Source of the DNA: Curtobacterium sp. S6
Lineage (GTDB): Bacteria; Actinomycetota; Actinomycetes; Actinomycetales; Micrococcaceae
Assembly (NCBI RefSeq): GCF_000710345.2
Contig: NZ_JHEL01000009.1
Coordinates: 124,001 to 188,000, forward strand
Length of the DNA: 64,000 bases
Direction of reading: 5' to 3'
Positions 26,236 to 36,605 of this stretch are shown piece after piece. Numbering within the stretch: position 1 is the first letter of the stretch; each line of letters begins with the position of its first letter. The notes beneath the pieces were generated by a model, which saw nothing but the letters and a program-made list of their open reading frames with translations, ran no database searches and had not been told where the DNA came from. The translations under genes were made by a program, and so were the position numbers.

Positions 26236-26265
26236 TTGTACTTTCCCCGACGGGGTGAGTATGCT
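26236..26265 (+). promoter_or_regulatory. Promoter of the tRNA cluster
   Basis: TTGTAC (26236-26241) and TATGCT (26260-26265) are 18 bases apart and end about 40 bases before tRNA-Glu. The three tRNA genes that follow share this only visible promoter and end at one terminator. Confidence 0.55.
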
Positions 26266-26306
26266 TATGGAGGTCCAAGCGAGGAAAGCTTCCCGAGCTG
26301 GCCTAA

Positions 26307-26379
26307 GCCCCCATCGTCTAGCGGCCTAGGACACCGCCCTTTCACGGCGGCGGCACGGGTTCGAATCCCGTTGGGGGTA
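26307..26379 (+). tRNA. tRNA-Glu (anticodon TTC)
   Basis: A 73-base cloverleaf. The acceptor GCCCCCA pairs with TGGGGGT, the anticodon stem CCGCC/GGCGG encloses loop CTTTCAC, and the T arm is GGGTTCGAATCCC. CCA is not encoded. Confidence 0.96.
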
Positions 26380-26448
26380 CTGCAAATCCTTGGATTTGCG
26401 CACCACATGTTGTTCCAATAAGATTGATTCTCGTTGGAAAAACACCAA

Positions 26449-26522
26449 GGCCCTGTAGCGCAGTTGGTTAGCGCGCCGCCCTGTCACGGCGGAGGTCGCG
26501 GGTTCAAGTCCCGTCAGGGTCG
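26449..26522 (+). tRNA. tRNA-Asp (anticodon GTC)
   Basis: A 74-base cloverleaf. Acceptor GGCCCTG pairs with CAGGGTC with one wobble. The anticodon loop is CTGTCAC between GCC-rich stems, and the T arm is CGGGTTCAAGTCCCG. Discriminator base G; CCA not encoded. Confidence 0.96.
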
Positions 26523-26594
26523 CTCAGGCGGCGTATTTCTTCTGAAGAAATTCAGGTGAAGGCGCCGTCGCGGCATATCTGAGAAGAAATGCCT

Positions 26595-26667
26595 GGCTCT
26601 GTAGCTCAGTTGGTAGAGCGTACGACTGAAAATCGTAAGGTCACCGGATCGACGCCGGTCGGAGCCA
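26595..26667 (+). tRNA. tRNA-Phe (anticodon GAA)
   Basis: A 73-base cloverleaf. Acceptor GGCTCTG pairs with CGGAGCC with a T-G wobble, D arm GCTC/GAGC, anticodon stem TACGA/TCGTA with loop CTGAAAA. Discriminator A. Confidence 0.95.
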
Positions 26668-26669
26668 CT

Positions 26670-26707
26670 GAAAACCGCCCCGTAGGCTTCTATGCGGGGC
26701 GGTTTTC
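26670..26707 (+). terminator. Rho-independent terminator of the tRNA cluster
   Basis: GAAAACCGCCCCG (26670-26682) and CGGGGCGGTTTTC (26695-26707) form a 13-bp perfect stem with T-rich sequence after it. The core stem is the same as in the fprA terminator 1.7 kb upstream, but the loop differs. Confidence 0.9.
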
Positions 26708-26963
26708 TTTATTTAACGGTTTGCTGATCTGCCGATTCCGCCATGGTGAGGATCTTCGGGCAGACGGCGGTCTCCTGCTCGGCGCCGCTGGCCCGGTCCC
26801 TCGCGCCGAAATCTTCTTCCCCTGAGCCCTCGTTGTCGGCATCATGGAAACCATGGCCGTGATATCCATCAAATCCGCTTGATCACGGGATGGTCCACGC
26901 TTTTTCACCCGACCAACGCCCCCCATTCCCAACCGCCGCATCAGCGAAACAGAGGGAGACATC

Positions 26964-29237
<2,274 letters not shown>

Positions 29238-29310
29238 AGGGCGTTCCGCTTCGTCCCACCGAGGGTTCGTGGGGTAGCCGAGTGGCTGTTGCCCCGGGGG
29301 CGCAAAATAC

Positions 29311-29358
29311 TTGACTGTTGTAGTGATTCAGAGCACACTGAAGCAAATCGATTTGGCT
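29311..29358 (+). promoter_or_regulatory. Permease promoter and LacI-type operator
   Basis: A weak promoter TTGACT (29311-29316), 17 bases, CACACT (29334-29339) is followed at once by the 18 bases AAGCAAATCGATTTGGCT (29341-29358). These contain the perfect palindrome CAAATCGATTTG with the CG centre typical of LacI-family sites. The same 18 bases recur at 34189-34206 before the amidohydrolase gene. A LacI-family gene lies between the two. Confidence 0.7.
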
Positions 29359-29403
29359 CGTGTGTTAACGGTGTTCATCGACGCCGTCGGAGGGAAATCA
29401 CTC

Positions 29404-30807
29404 ATGCATCAGGCGAAGACATCCACGACAGTCCACCCCGTCGACCAGGTCAGGCCCGTCCTGCCGATGATCCCTTTCGCGATTCAGCACGTGCTGGTCA
29501 TGGTGGCCACGCCCATATCGTCGGTTTTCCTGATCGGAAATTCGCTGGATCTGCCGCCGCGCGTCGTCTCGGCCGTTCTCTCCGCGGTCTTCATATTCTC
29601 GGGCCTGGGGTCGGTATTGCAGTCGGTGGGGGTCTGGAGAATCGGTGTGCGACTACCGTTCGTGATGCTTCCCGGTGGTGCCGCCTCGGTCCTTTTCATC
29701 ACCGTGGCACAAGGCACGGACGTCTCCACGGCGGTCGGTTCGGTGCTCATCACCGGCGTGTTCTATATCCTTGCCGTCACGCTGTTCGTGCGAATACTCG
29801 ACTACTTCCCGCCGCTCGTCGTCGGCATCATGGTGGTCGTCATCGGGATCAACCTGTTGCAGGTGACCGGGTCGCTCGTGGTGGGGGAGGAAGGCAGTCA
29901 GGCCTTTGGCGATCCCCAGAATCTGCTCCTCGGCGTCGTCACGGTGGGCATCATCGTGCTGTGCTTCCGGTTCCTGAAGGGGACGCTGGGTCGGCTGTCC
30001 ATTGCGCTCGGGCTTCTCGGGGGCACTGTGGTGGGCGCCCTCATGGGGGTGACGCACTTTACGGAGAAGATGCCCGGACCACTTTTCGTCACGCCGGAGC
30101 TCTTTCCCCTGGGCCGCCCGACCTTTGACCTGCTCGCGGCGATCCCCATGTTGGTATGGGCCCTCGCCTCGATGGCCGAAGCGACCGGGCAGACCATCAT
30201 CAACGGCGAAATCGTGCAGAAAAAGGTGGAGCCGAGCCGCGACGTTCCCCGACTGGTCCGCTCCGATGGTCTCGTGACACTCGTGGGCGGGCTCTTCGGC
30301 ACCCCGGCCATGGTCACGAGCGGGGAGAACGTCGGGATCATCAGGGCCTCCGGCGTGCGGAGCCGGTTCGTCACCGCGCTCGGCGGCGTCTTGCTGGTCA
30401 TCATTGGCCTGAGCCCCCTGGCCCGGATCCTCGGTGGTATCCCGTCGGCGGTCGTCGGAGGCGCAGCGATCGTCGTGTTCGCCATCATTTCCGTGCTGGG
30501 AATTCAGATGCTGGCACGCGTGGACTTCAATCAGACGGGCAACCTGGTCACGGCGACGGTGAGCCTCGCGGTAGGCCTACTTCCGTTGCTTCTGCCCGGG
30601 ATGTACTCGCAATTCCCGACCATCGTGGAATCCCTGTTGAGTAGCGGGGTTGCGATGTCGGCTTTCGTGGCCGTCGCCCTCAATATTCTGTTTCATCATC
30701 TGGGCCGGCGTGGCGCCGCGAAGGAGTCCGGGGATCCGGACCGGGCGGACGAGGGGGAAGGGGCGGCCCGGGCCCGTCGAGGCCGAGCGGCGGCCGGGGG
30801 ACTATAG
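29404..30807 (+). CDS. NCS2 family nucleobase:cation symporter (xanthine/uracil permease type)
   Basis: 467 residues with about 13-14 membrane segments. The first contains PFAIQHVLVMVATPISSVFL, matching the conserved QHxL start of NCS2 proteins. Later ones include the family-typical MSEATGQT-like region (ALASMAEATGQTIINGEI near residue 250) and the NVG motif in SGENVGIIRASGV near 310. It should import a purine, pyrimidine or related heterocycle with protons or sodium. ATG 29404 follows GGAGGG; an earlier in-frame TTG would place the operator inside the coding sequence. The gene is probably controlled by the nearby LacI-type repressor. Confidence 0.88.
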   Translation: MHQAKTSTTVHPVDQVRPVLPMIPFAIQHVLVMVATPISSVFLIGNSLDLPPRVVSAVLSAVFIFSGLGSVLQSVGVWRIGVRLPFVMLPGGAASVLFITVAQGTDVSTAVGSVLITGVFYILAVTLFVRILDYFPPLVVGIMVVVIGINLLQVTGSLVVGEEGSQAFGDPQNLLLGVVTVGIIVLCFRFLKGTLGRLSIALGLLGGTVVGALMGVTHFTEKMPGPLFVTPELFPLGRPTFDLLAAIPMLVWALASMAEATGQTIINGEIVQKKVEPSRDVPRLVRSDGLVTLVGGLFGTPAMVTSGENVGIIRASGVRSRFVTALGGVLLVIIGLSPLARILGGIPSAVVGGAAIVVFAIISVLGIQMLARVDFNQTGNLVTATVSLAVGLLPLLLPGMYSQFPTIVESLLSSGVAMSAFVAVALNILFHHLGRRGAAKESGDPDRADEGEGAARARRGRAAAGGL

Positions 30808-30847
30808 AATCTGAGCGCCGCCGTCACGGTTCATGGCAGCGCCTCGG

Positions 30848-31879
30848 TCATTCCCGACCGGCGCGGGTCGACGCCCGCGGAACAAGCGACGGGTAAGGGG
30901 CGGAGTCCTCCGTCAGGGGACCGTCCTGCTCACCACCGTTCGCGATCAGGCTCAGGAGCTTGGCCACGGCCAGCTGGGAGATCTGTTCGAGGTGCAGGTC
31001 GACGGCCGTCAACTGCGGCGTGGCGGACCTGGCACGCAGGCCGTCGTACCGGGTTGCCACCAACAGATCCTCGCCGATGGTTCGCCCGTTCGCCTGGCCC
31101 GCTTCCACGGCGCCGGTGGCGAACGCGTCAATGGGGACGCAGAGCGCGTCGATCTCGGGATGGGCGGCCAGTAATGAGGAGGTCGCGCGGTAGCCGCCGT
31201 GTTCACCCTCCGATTCGGCGACCCGGGCGACGTGCGGGGTGAAGCCGAACGTCTCGGCCCGCTCGAGGTATCGGCTCAGCGCGGCCGACTGTGCCGTGCG
31301 GTCGCTATCCGAAATCACCAACGCCGGGGCGGTGCTTCCCTGGCCATGGAGGTGCTCGAGCATGAGATCCGCCGTCTCGGTCGGTCGGAGGGTGACCTCC
31401 CGGGGTCCATCGTTGCCATCGATGGTCACGAAGGGAATGCCCTGCGACGTGAGCGCCGCCGTCATCGGATCGCCGGGGAGGGGCTCCAAAAGGATCGCCC
31501 CGTCGATGTCGAGGCGGTCCAGGGGATCGCCGTCCGCCATGGGAGGCACCAGGACAAAAGCGTATCCGCGTAAGAGGGCGTGCCTGGAGCAACCCATGGC
31601 CAATTCCATGAAGAAGCCGAGTTGGGAAGACCCCGCAGAAACCTCCGACGGCATCGAGGAGAGAAGGGCCACCGTGTGGGAACGCCCGTAGCGGAGCCCC
31701 TGAGCACGAACGCTCGGGCGGTAGTTGAGCTGGGCGGCGACTTCCTTGATGCGCTCGCGGGTCTGAGGGTTCACCTTGCCGAGGTCGTTGAGGGCATGCG
31801 AGACGGTCGTGCGCGATACGCCGGCCTCACGGGCAACATCGGCGATCGTTGCTCGACGAGGGCGCGACGTATTGTTCAT
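30848..31879 (-). CDS. LacI-family transcriptional regulator
   Basis: 343 residues. A LacI helix-turn-helix (ATIADVAREAGVSRTTVSHAL, with the hinge LNYRPSVRAQGL) fills residues about 9-60. It is followed by a periplasmic-binding-protein-like ligand domain. ATG 31879 is chosen; the upstream extension has no matching domain. It lies convergent with the permease and upstream-facing away from the TauE/amidohydrolase pair. The matching operator-like sites before the permease and amidohydrolase genes make it the likely local repressor. The effector is unknown; a nucleobase-like compound is a reasonable guess. Confidence 0.9.
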   Translation of the reverse strand: MNNTSRPRRATIADVAREAGVSRTTVSHALNDLGKVNPQTRERIKEVAAQLNYRPSVRAQGLRYGRSHTVALLSSMPSEVSAGSSQLGFFMELAMGCSRHALLRGYAFVLVPPMADGDPLDRLDIDGAILLEPLPGDPMTAALTSQGIPFVTIDGNDGPREVTLRPTETADLMLEHLHGQGSTAPALVISDSDRTAQSAALSRYLERAETFGFTPHVARVAESEGEHGGYRATSSLLAAHPEIDALCVPIDAFATGAVEAGQANGRTIGEDLLVATRYDGLRARSATPQLTAVDLHLEQISQLAVAKLLSLIANGGEQDGPLTEDSAPYPSLVPRASTRAGRE

Positions 31880-31963
31880 GGAAGCGATCTTACTGGCGGG
31901 CGGACCTGGGACGCATTCCCGGCGGCGCGACGCGGACCTCACGGGTTCGGGGCGATCCGCGGG

Positions 31964-32674
31964 TCACGCTCGAAGGATGACGACGATCCCCGAAACGATC
32001 GCGAACCCCAAAACGATGTAGCGCAGCACCGGACCGTCGAGGCGCCGGTGCACGTACCGCGAGAGAAAGGCGCCCACGAGAACGGCGGGTACGACGGCGG
32101 CGGTCGCCGTGAGGTCCGCCCCGGTCACTCGCCCGCCGAGGGCCAGGACAAGCAGCGAAATGATTTCTCCGACTAAGAAGCACAGCGCCACGGTTGACCG
32201 CAGCTCCGGGCCGGGCCGGTGCTGGTACGCCAGCGCGTAGGGCGGTCCGCCAACGCCCGTCGAGGTTTCGGTGATTCCCGTGACCAGGCCGACCGTCGTC
32301 AGGACGGTCCTGTTGGCCTTGAATTCGGGGGCCAGGATCGCGATGACGGCGGCGACGAGCGTCGACCAACCGATCAGCAGGGAAAGCTGATGGAGGTTGA
32401 CGAGCACGAGCACCCAAAGCCCCAGGAAGGTCCCGAGGAATCGCCCGACGCTCACCCACGAGGCACCCCGCCAATCGACGGCGTGCCTCTCTCGGGCCAG
32501 CACGTACAGGTTGAGGGGGAGCATGAGAAACAGGATCAGGACGGGCACCAGTGAGGGTTCGAGAAGGCTCACCACGGGCGTCACGATCATCGCGAAGCCC
32601 ATGCCCGTGGCGCCCTGCACGAAGGCCGCCAGAAGGGCGGCCGCAATGATGATGATCAGGGCCGCGGTGGTCAT
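31964..32674 (-). CDS. TauE/SafE family membrane transporter
   Basis: 236 residues with seven to eight membrane segments and the duplicated TauE/SafE pattern: FVQGATGMGFAMIVTPVV near residue 18, then GITETSTGVGGPPYAL near 137. Family members export sulfite, sulfoacetate or other small organic anions. The start overlaps the amidohydrolase stop as ATGA, so both are made from one mRNA and probably serve the same pathway, perhaps export of a product. Substrate not known. Confidence 0.88.
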   Translation of the reverse strand: MTTAALIIIIAAALLAAFVQGATGMGFAMIVTPVVSLLEPSLVPVLILFLMLPLNLYVLARERHAVDWRGASWVSVGRFLGTFLGLWVLVLVNLHQLSLLIGWSTLVAAVIAILAPEFKANRTVLTTVGLVTGITETSTGVGGPPYALAYQHRPGPELRSTVALCFLVGEIISLLVLALGGRVTGADLTATAAVVPAVLVGAFLSRYVHRRLDGPVLRYIVLGFAIVSGIVVILRA

Positions 32675-34119
32675 GAGGGCCGTCCCGTCGTGTCTTCCGG
32701 GGGTCCCTGGCGGGGGCGCATCGGATGCTCGGCGAACCATCGACGGCGATGCTCTGCCGAGAAAGGATCGACCCTCGTGATGGACGCCGCGGTCACGACT
32801 CGCTGGGAGACCTCTCGGGCTTTGGCGAGAAGCGCGTGACCGTCCCAGTCGACCGGCCAGCCGTTCTCGAGACGGAGCCGTCCCGAGACGATGACCGCAT
32901 CGATCTGATCCCGGTTCCCGAGTCGCACGAGTTCCCAGGGGAGATCCCACGACGGCGCGAATTCGGGCACCTCGAGGTCGACCACGAGGAGGTCGGCCTG
33001 AGCCCCCGTCGCGATGAGGCCGACCGCGTCCGAAAGCCCGACGGCGTCGGCGCCCCCGCGCAGGCCGCACTCCAGCCACGTCCAACCTCCGCCGGAGGAG
33101 GAATCGCCGGACGCCATTCCGGAGGTCAGGCGTTGGGCGGTCTCGGCGGCGTCGAGGAGACGGAACGCATCGGAGCGCGTTCCGTCGGTGCCCAGGCCCA
33201 CGCGGACGCCGAGCTCGTGCAGGAGCAGGGCGGGCGCGACGGCGTTTCCCTTCCACGAGCTGGCCACGGGGTTATAGGAGATGGCTCCGCCCGATTCCCG
33301 GAGGAGCCGTATTTCGCGGGGCGTCAGGAGGGTGGTGTGGGCGGCCAACAGCTCGGGGCCGAGCGCATCGAGGCGGTGCAGCCGTTCGAGCGGCCTCTCC
33401 CGTGAGGCCTTGAGAGACCGTTCGACCCCGGCAAGGTGCTCGTTGAGGTGAATCTGGAGCGGCACGCCCGCCTCGCGAGAGAGCTGGGATGCGGCCGTTA
33501 TCGCCGCGTCGGATGCGGCGTCGGGAATGGAAAGCGCCAGCGAGGGATGGACGAGTGGGGTATCGGCCCAGCGATTCAGGTGCTCCTCGGCGGAACGACG
33601 GGCCTCGGCGACCTCCCGAACCGGGGACCCCTGACTGAGGTCGTCACAGATGCTACCGAGCACGCAACGGATCCCGACCTCGTCGACGGTTCGGGCGATG
33701 ACCTCGGCGCCCGCGGCGGAACGAGTCCCGGCATCGGCGACGGTCGTGAAGCCGCCTCGTAGCGATTCCCAGGCCGCCAGCCGGGTGGCGACCTCTACGG
33801 CGTCGGCGTCCATATGGGACTCCATGGGGACCCAGACTCGCTGAAAGATTTCGGATGGTTCCCCAAAGACGAGCGATTTTCCGAAGGACTGGGAGAGGTG
33901 GTGGTGGGCGTCGACAAACCCGGGCATGAGCAAGCGCCCCGGTAGGTCGATGCGGCGCGCCGCGGGGAATCGCCGGGTCACCTCCTCGACCGGCCCCGTT
34001 GCGGCAATGGCGTCGCCCTCCACCACGACGGCGTGGTCACGCGCCGGACCTTCGGGTAGCAATACATAGTCGGGCACCAAAACCGCCGGGGCGTGGTGCA
34101 GCTCGCGCAAATCGGACAT
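32671..34119 (-). CDS. Amidohydrolase-superfamily deaminase (TrzN/AtzA/SsnA-like)
   Basis: 482 residues, typical for this metal-dependent amidohydrolase group (S-adenosylhomocysteine, guanine and triazine deaminases or chlorohydrolases). The metal ligands are visible: PGFVDAHHHLSQS near residue 65 (HxH-type pair), IHLNEH near 219, a His in LAAHTTLL near 257 and the Asp in VGLGTDGTRSD near 312. ATG 34119 has AGGTGAG upstream; GTG 34128 is an alternative. It is translationally coupled to TauE/SafE and preceded by the same 18-bp site as the NCS2 permease. Deamination or hydrolysis of an imported heterocycle is inferred. Confidence 0.88.
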   Translation of the reverse strand: MSDLRELHHAPAVLVPDYVLLPEGPARDHAVVVEGDAIAATGPVEEVTRRFPAARRIDLPGRLLMPGFVDAHHHLSQSFGKSLVFGEPSEIFQRVWVPMESHMDADAVEVATRLAAWESLRGGFTTVADAGTRSAAGAEVIARTVDEVGIRCVLGSICDDLSQGSPVREVAEARRSAEEHLNRWADTPLVHPSLALSIPDAASDAAITAASQLSREAGVPLQIHLNEHLAGVERSLKASRERPLERLHRLDALGPELLAAHTTLLTPREIRLLRESGGAISYNPVASSWKGNAVAPALLLHELGVRVGLGTDGTRSDAFRLLDAAETAQRLTSGMASGDSSSGGGWTWLECGLRGGADAVGLSDAVGLIATGAQADLLVVDLEVPEFAPSWDLPWELVRLGNRDQIDAVIVSGRLRLENGWPVDWDGHALLAKAREVSQRVVTAASITRVDPFSAEHRRRWFAEHPMRPRQGPPEDTTGRPS

Positions 34120-34188
34120 GTGGCTCACCTATGTTTCCTGGACCGACAATGGTGCCATGGCGTCATCTTTCCACGAACTACCAACGGT

Positions 34189-34206
34189 AAGCAAATCGAT
34201 TTGGCT
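34189..34206 (-). promoter_or_regulatory. LacI-type operator upstream of the amidohydrolase gene
   Basis: AAGCAAATCGATTTGGCT, identical to 29341-29358, with palindrome CAAATCGATTTG, about 70 bases before the amidohydrolase start. The match continues at 13 of the next 20 positions on the plus strand, so more than the operator may have been copied. Confidence 0.65.
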
Positions 34207-34486
34207 ACGATGTTGACGGGTTTCATGGTGCATGAGATGCCGGGGGGGTGGCAGTCGGGGGTAGGGCTGGGACCAATGCGAGCTTGCGTCGAAAGACAAC
34301 GTCGTTGCGGTGAACGCGCGGGAAGGGTCGTGGCGGTTTTTGGTGTGAAGCAGGCGGACGGTAGGCGCACCGTAGCTCGCCGCGGGAAAAGTACCTCAAA
34401 AAATAACTTGAGATATTGAATAAAAGGGACTCGTGCGATTTTTCGAGGACCTTGTCATCCATGCGAGTTTTTGTTGTTATGTGGGC
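34207..34486. other. Intergenic stretch without a recognised gene
   Basis: The stretch from the amidohydrolase start to the small membrane protein is about 370 bases. It holds the operator, then about 180 bases of GC-rich sequence with no supported gene. An AT-rich end follows (34393-34430) with a short CTCAA/TTGAG inverted repeat that could be promoter sequence for the downstream gene. Nothing else was recognised. Confidence 0.5.
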
Positions 34487-34819
34487 ATGAACCTCCTTCT
34501 CATCAACCTCTGCTTCGTGGCGGGAACGTGCGTCAATGTGGCGAGGTTGGTGAGGTTGACCCGCGCCAACCGGAAGTATGCGATTCCATTGCTTTTCGGG
34601 CGACCGGTCGTTCGGCCGAACGGGGAGAGGAGATTGACGGTAATAGCGGTACTTCTCTTTGTGCCCGGTATAGCGGGGCTGCAGAAGGAGCAACCCTGGT
34701 GGTGCTTCTTCTGGGTGGCTCTCTTCATCGGGAGCACCGTTTTCATGCTGCTGTGGCACAATCTGGCGGTGCGGCGGGCGTGGAGAAATGCCTCCGTCGG
34801 TCAGGCGCGGGAGGAATAG
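34487..34819 (+). CDS. Small hypothetical membrane protein
   Basis: 110 residues from ATG 34487 (upstream in-frame starts exist). There are about three hydrophobic segments: LLLINLCFVAGTCVNVARLV at the start, LTVIAVLLFVPGIAGL near residue 48 and WWCFFWVALFIGSTVFMLLW near 68, with a basic loop between the first two. No family is recognised and no ribosome site is clear. It lies alone between the amidohydrolase locus and the lipoprotein gene. Its reality rests on the membrane pattern and on the lack of any better frame. Confidence 0.45.
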   Translation: MNLLLINLCFVAGTCVNVARLVRLTRANRKYAIPLLFGRPVVRPNGERRLTVIAVLLFVPGIAGLQKEQPWWCFFWVALFIGSTVFMLLWHNLAVRRAWRNASVGQAREE

Positions 34820-34947
34820 CGGCTTCTTGAACGGCCCTTCACGGCTGGGCTTCGCATTGTCTTGGAAATATTGATGAAAACTAGAGACAAATAGAGGAGC
34901 TATCTGTTTATACTCAGGTGTTATCCAAGACACACCTGGAGGGCCCC

Positions 34948-35574
34948 ATGAAAGCTCGTGTTCTGACAGTAACCGCGGCAATCGCCGCGTTGGCTTTGGC
35001 CGGATGTAGCCAGAGCGATTCCGGCGGATCGGATTCTTCCGCGTCCGCCTCGGATTCTTCGTCCAGCTCCGCCGACAGCTCGAATTCGGCCTCGGCGGGT
35101 TCGGACTCGTCGTCGGGCGCCTCGGGGGACTCGTCCTCCGGCTCGGGCGCCAATGGCGGATCCAGCGACGGCGCCAGTGGCGGCGCGAGCGCTGGCGCCG
35201 ATGCGAACGGCGGGTCCGGCTCCACGGGTGGAGCAAGTAGTGACGGGGCCACGGGCGGCTCGGGATCCGACGGTGCCGGGGCGAACGGCGCCGACGGGAC
35301 CAGCGGAGCCTCGGGTGCCGACGGCTCCTCCGCCAACGGCAGTGCGACCGGCGGCGACCAATCCGGTGCCAACGGCGCGGCCGACGCCAGCAACGCCGCC
35401 GTCGTCGAGAAGATCCAGAACTATTGGAACGGCGGCGGGCAGTGCACCATCGCCTGGACCTCTTCGGAGCCGTACGATCTGACGACCGACCAGCTCATGA
35501 AGTCCTACTGCGCCCAGAATAAGTTGGGCGAGATGTCCGACGGCTACGACCCGATGTCCGGCGTCCAATACTGA
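34948..35574 (+). CDS. Low-complexity Ser/Gly/Ala lipoprotein with short conserved-looking tail
   Basis: 208 residues. The signal ends in the lipobox LALAGC near residue 20, so it should be a membrane-anchored lipoprotein. About 120 residues of Ser/Asp, then Gly/Ala/Ser/Asn-rich repeats follow, a flexible spacer. The last 60 residues look folded (EKIQNYWNGGGQCTIAWTSS, two cysteines, then SYCAQNKLGEMSDGYDP). The start has GGAGGG upstream and a TATACT -10 lies at 34909-34914. A strong terminator follows. The tail may be a small domain displayed at the wall surface; its function is not known. Confidence 0.75.
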   Translation: MKARVLTVTAAIAALALAGCSQSDSGGSDSSASASDSSSSSADSSNSASAGSDSSSGASGDSSSGSGANGGSSDGASGGASAGADANGGSGSTGGASSDGATGGSGSDGAGANGADGTSGASGADGSSANGSATGGDQSGANGAADASNAAVVEKIQNYWNGGGQCTIAWTSSEPYDLTTDQLMKSYCAQNKLGEMSDGYDPMSGVQY

Positions 35575-35605
35575 GCCGGACCCCACGCCTTTGACGGGGC
35601 GTGAC

Positions 35606-35642
35606 AAGGCCCCCTTTGCCCGTGAGTGGCAAAGGGGGCCTT
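35606..35642. terminator. Strong terminator between lipoprotein and exonuclease III genes
   Basis: AAGGCCCCCTTTGCC (35606-35620) and GGCAAAGGGGGCCTT (35628-35642) form a 15-bp perfect stem with a 7-base loop between convergent genes. Confidence 0.9.
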
Positions 35643-35663
35643 GTGGTTGCTTGGAGGGAAGGG

Positions 35664-36470
35664 CTAGTCCAGCTCGACGATCACGGGCAGGTGATCCGAG
35701 GCGCCCTTGCCCTTGCGCTCTTCGCGGTCGTACTCGGCGCCGGTCACGCGTTCGGCCAATGCCGGGGAATACAGCTGGAAGTCGATGCGCATGCCCTCGT
35801 TCTTGGGGAACCGCAGGGACGTGTAATCCCAGTAGGTGTAGTCCTTCTCGCCCTGCGTGTAGGGGCGGGCGACGTCGGCCAACCCGGCCTCCTCGATGAA
35901 GGAAAAGAACGCCGCGCGTTCGGGCTCGGTCACGTGCGTCATCTCGTTCTTGCGGAAGAAGTCGATGTCCCAGACGTCGTCGTCCTGGGGCGCGACGTTC
36001 CAGTCGCCGACCAGGGCGAGTTGCAACGCGGGATCATCCGAGAGCCACTTCTGGGTGTTCTCCCGCAGGACCTTGAGCCACTCGAGCTTGTAGGCCATGT
36101 GCGGGTCGTCGAGACCTCGGCCGTTGGGGATGTAGAGGCTCCACACCCGAACATCACCGCACGTGGCGGCGATGGCCCGAGCCTCCTGAACCTCTTCCTT
36201 GCCGGGCTTGCCGAAGGCCGGCTGGCCGGGGAAGGTGCGTTCGACGTCGTCGAGCCCCACGCGGGAGGCGATGGCCACGCCGTTCCACTGGTTCAGGCCG
36301 AAGTGGGCGACGTCGTAGCCGAGCCGCTCGAACATGGCGAACGGGAAGTTCTCGTCCTTGGCCTTGGTCTCCTGGATGGCCAGGACGTCGATGTCCGAGC
36401 GGTCCAGCCAGGCCTCCACGCGGTCGGCACGGGCGCGGATCGAGTTCACATTCCAGGTCGCAATTCTCAT
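35664..36470 (-). CDS. xthA: Exodeoxyribonuclease III
   Basis: 268 residues, normal length. Motifs of the AP endonuclease family appear in order: MRIATWNVNSIRAR at the start, LAIQETKAKD near residue 33 (metal Glu), YIPNGRG near 115, the catalytic GDWNVAP near 157 and the final SDHLPV near 257. It removes nucleotides 3'-5' from double-stranded DNA and cuts at abasic sites in base excision repair. It is divergent from the SDR gene at 36606. Confidence 0.94.
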   Translation of the reverse strand: MRIATWNVNSIRARADRVEAWLDRSDIDVLAIQETKAKDENFPFAMFERLGYDVAHFGLNQWNGVAIASRVGLDDVERTFPGQPAFGKPGKEEVQEARAIAATCGDVRVWSLYIPNGRGLDDPHMAYKLEWLKVLRENTQKWLSDDPALQLALVGDWNVAPQDDDVWDIDFFRKNEMTHVTEPERAAFFSFIEEAGLADVARPYTQGEKDYTYWDYTSLRFPKNEGMRIDFQLYSPALAERVTGAEYDREERKGKGASDHLPVIVELD

Positions 36471-36605
36471 GATGTCCAGGCTACCGGCTTCCGCTCGCCG
36501 CGCGCCCGGTTGGGAGGTCGTCACCGGCGCGACTAACGTGATGGGGGACACGTCCCGGGGGTGGCCTTTCGCGGCCCCCGCAAGAGAAACTCTCGGAGGA
36601 AACGC

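Noticed and set aside
26589-26825. Open frame of 78 codons beginning in tRNA-Phe
   Set aside because: It reads through the tRNA and the following terminator; the translated start is a common artefact of tRNA sequence and no ribosome site is present.
31964-33256. Extended N terminus of the TauE/SafE protein
   Set aside because: The upstream part overlaps the amidohydrolase gene in another frame; the membrane protein starts naturally at 32674, with an ATGA overlap.
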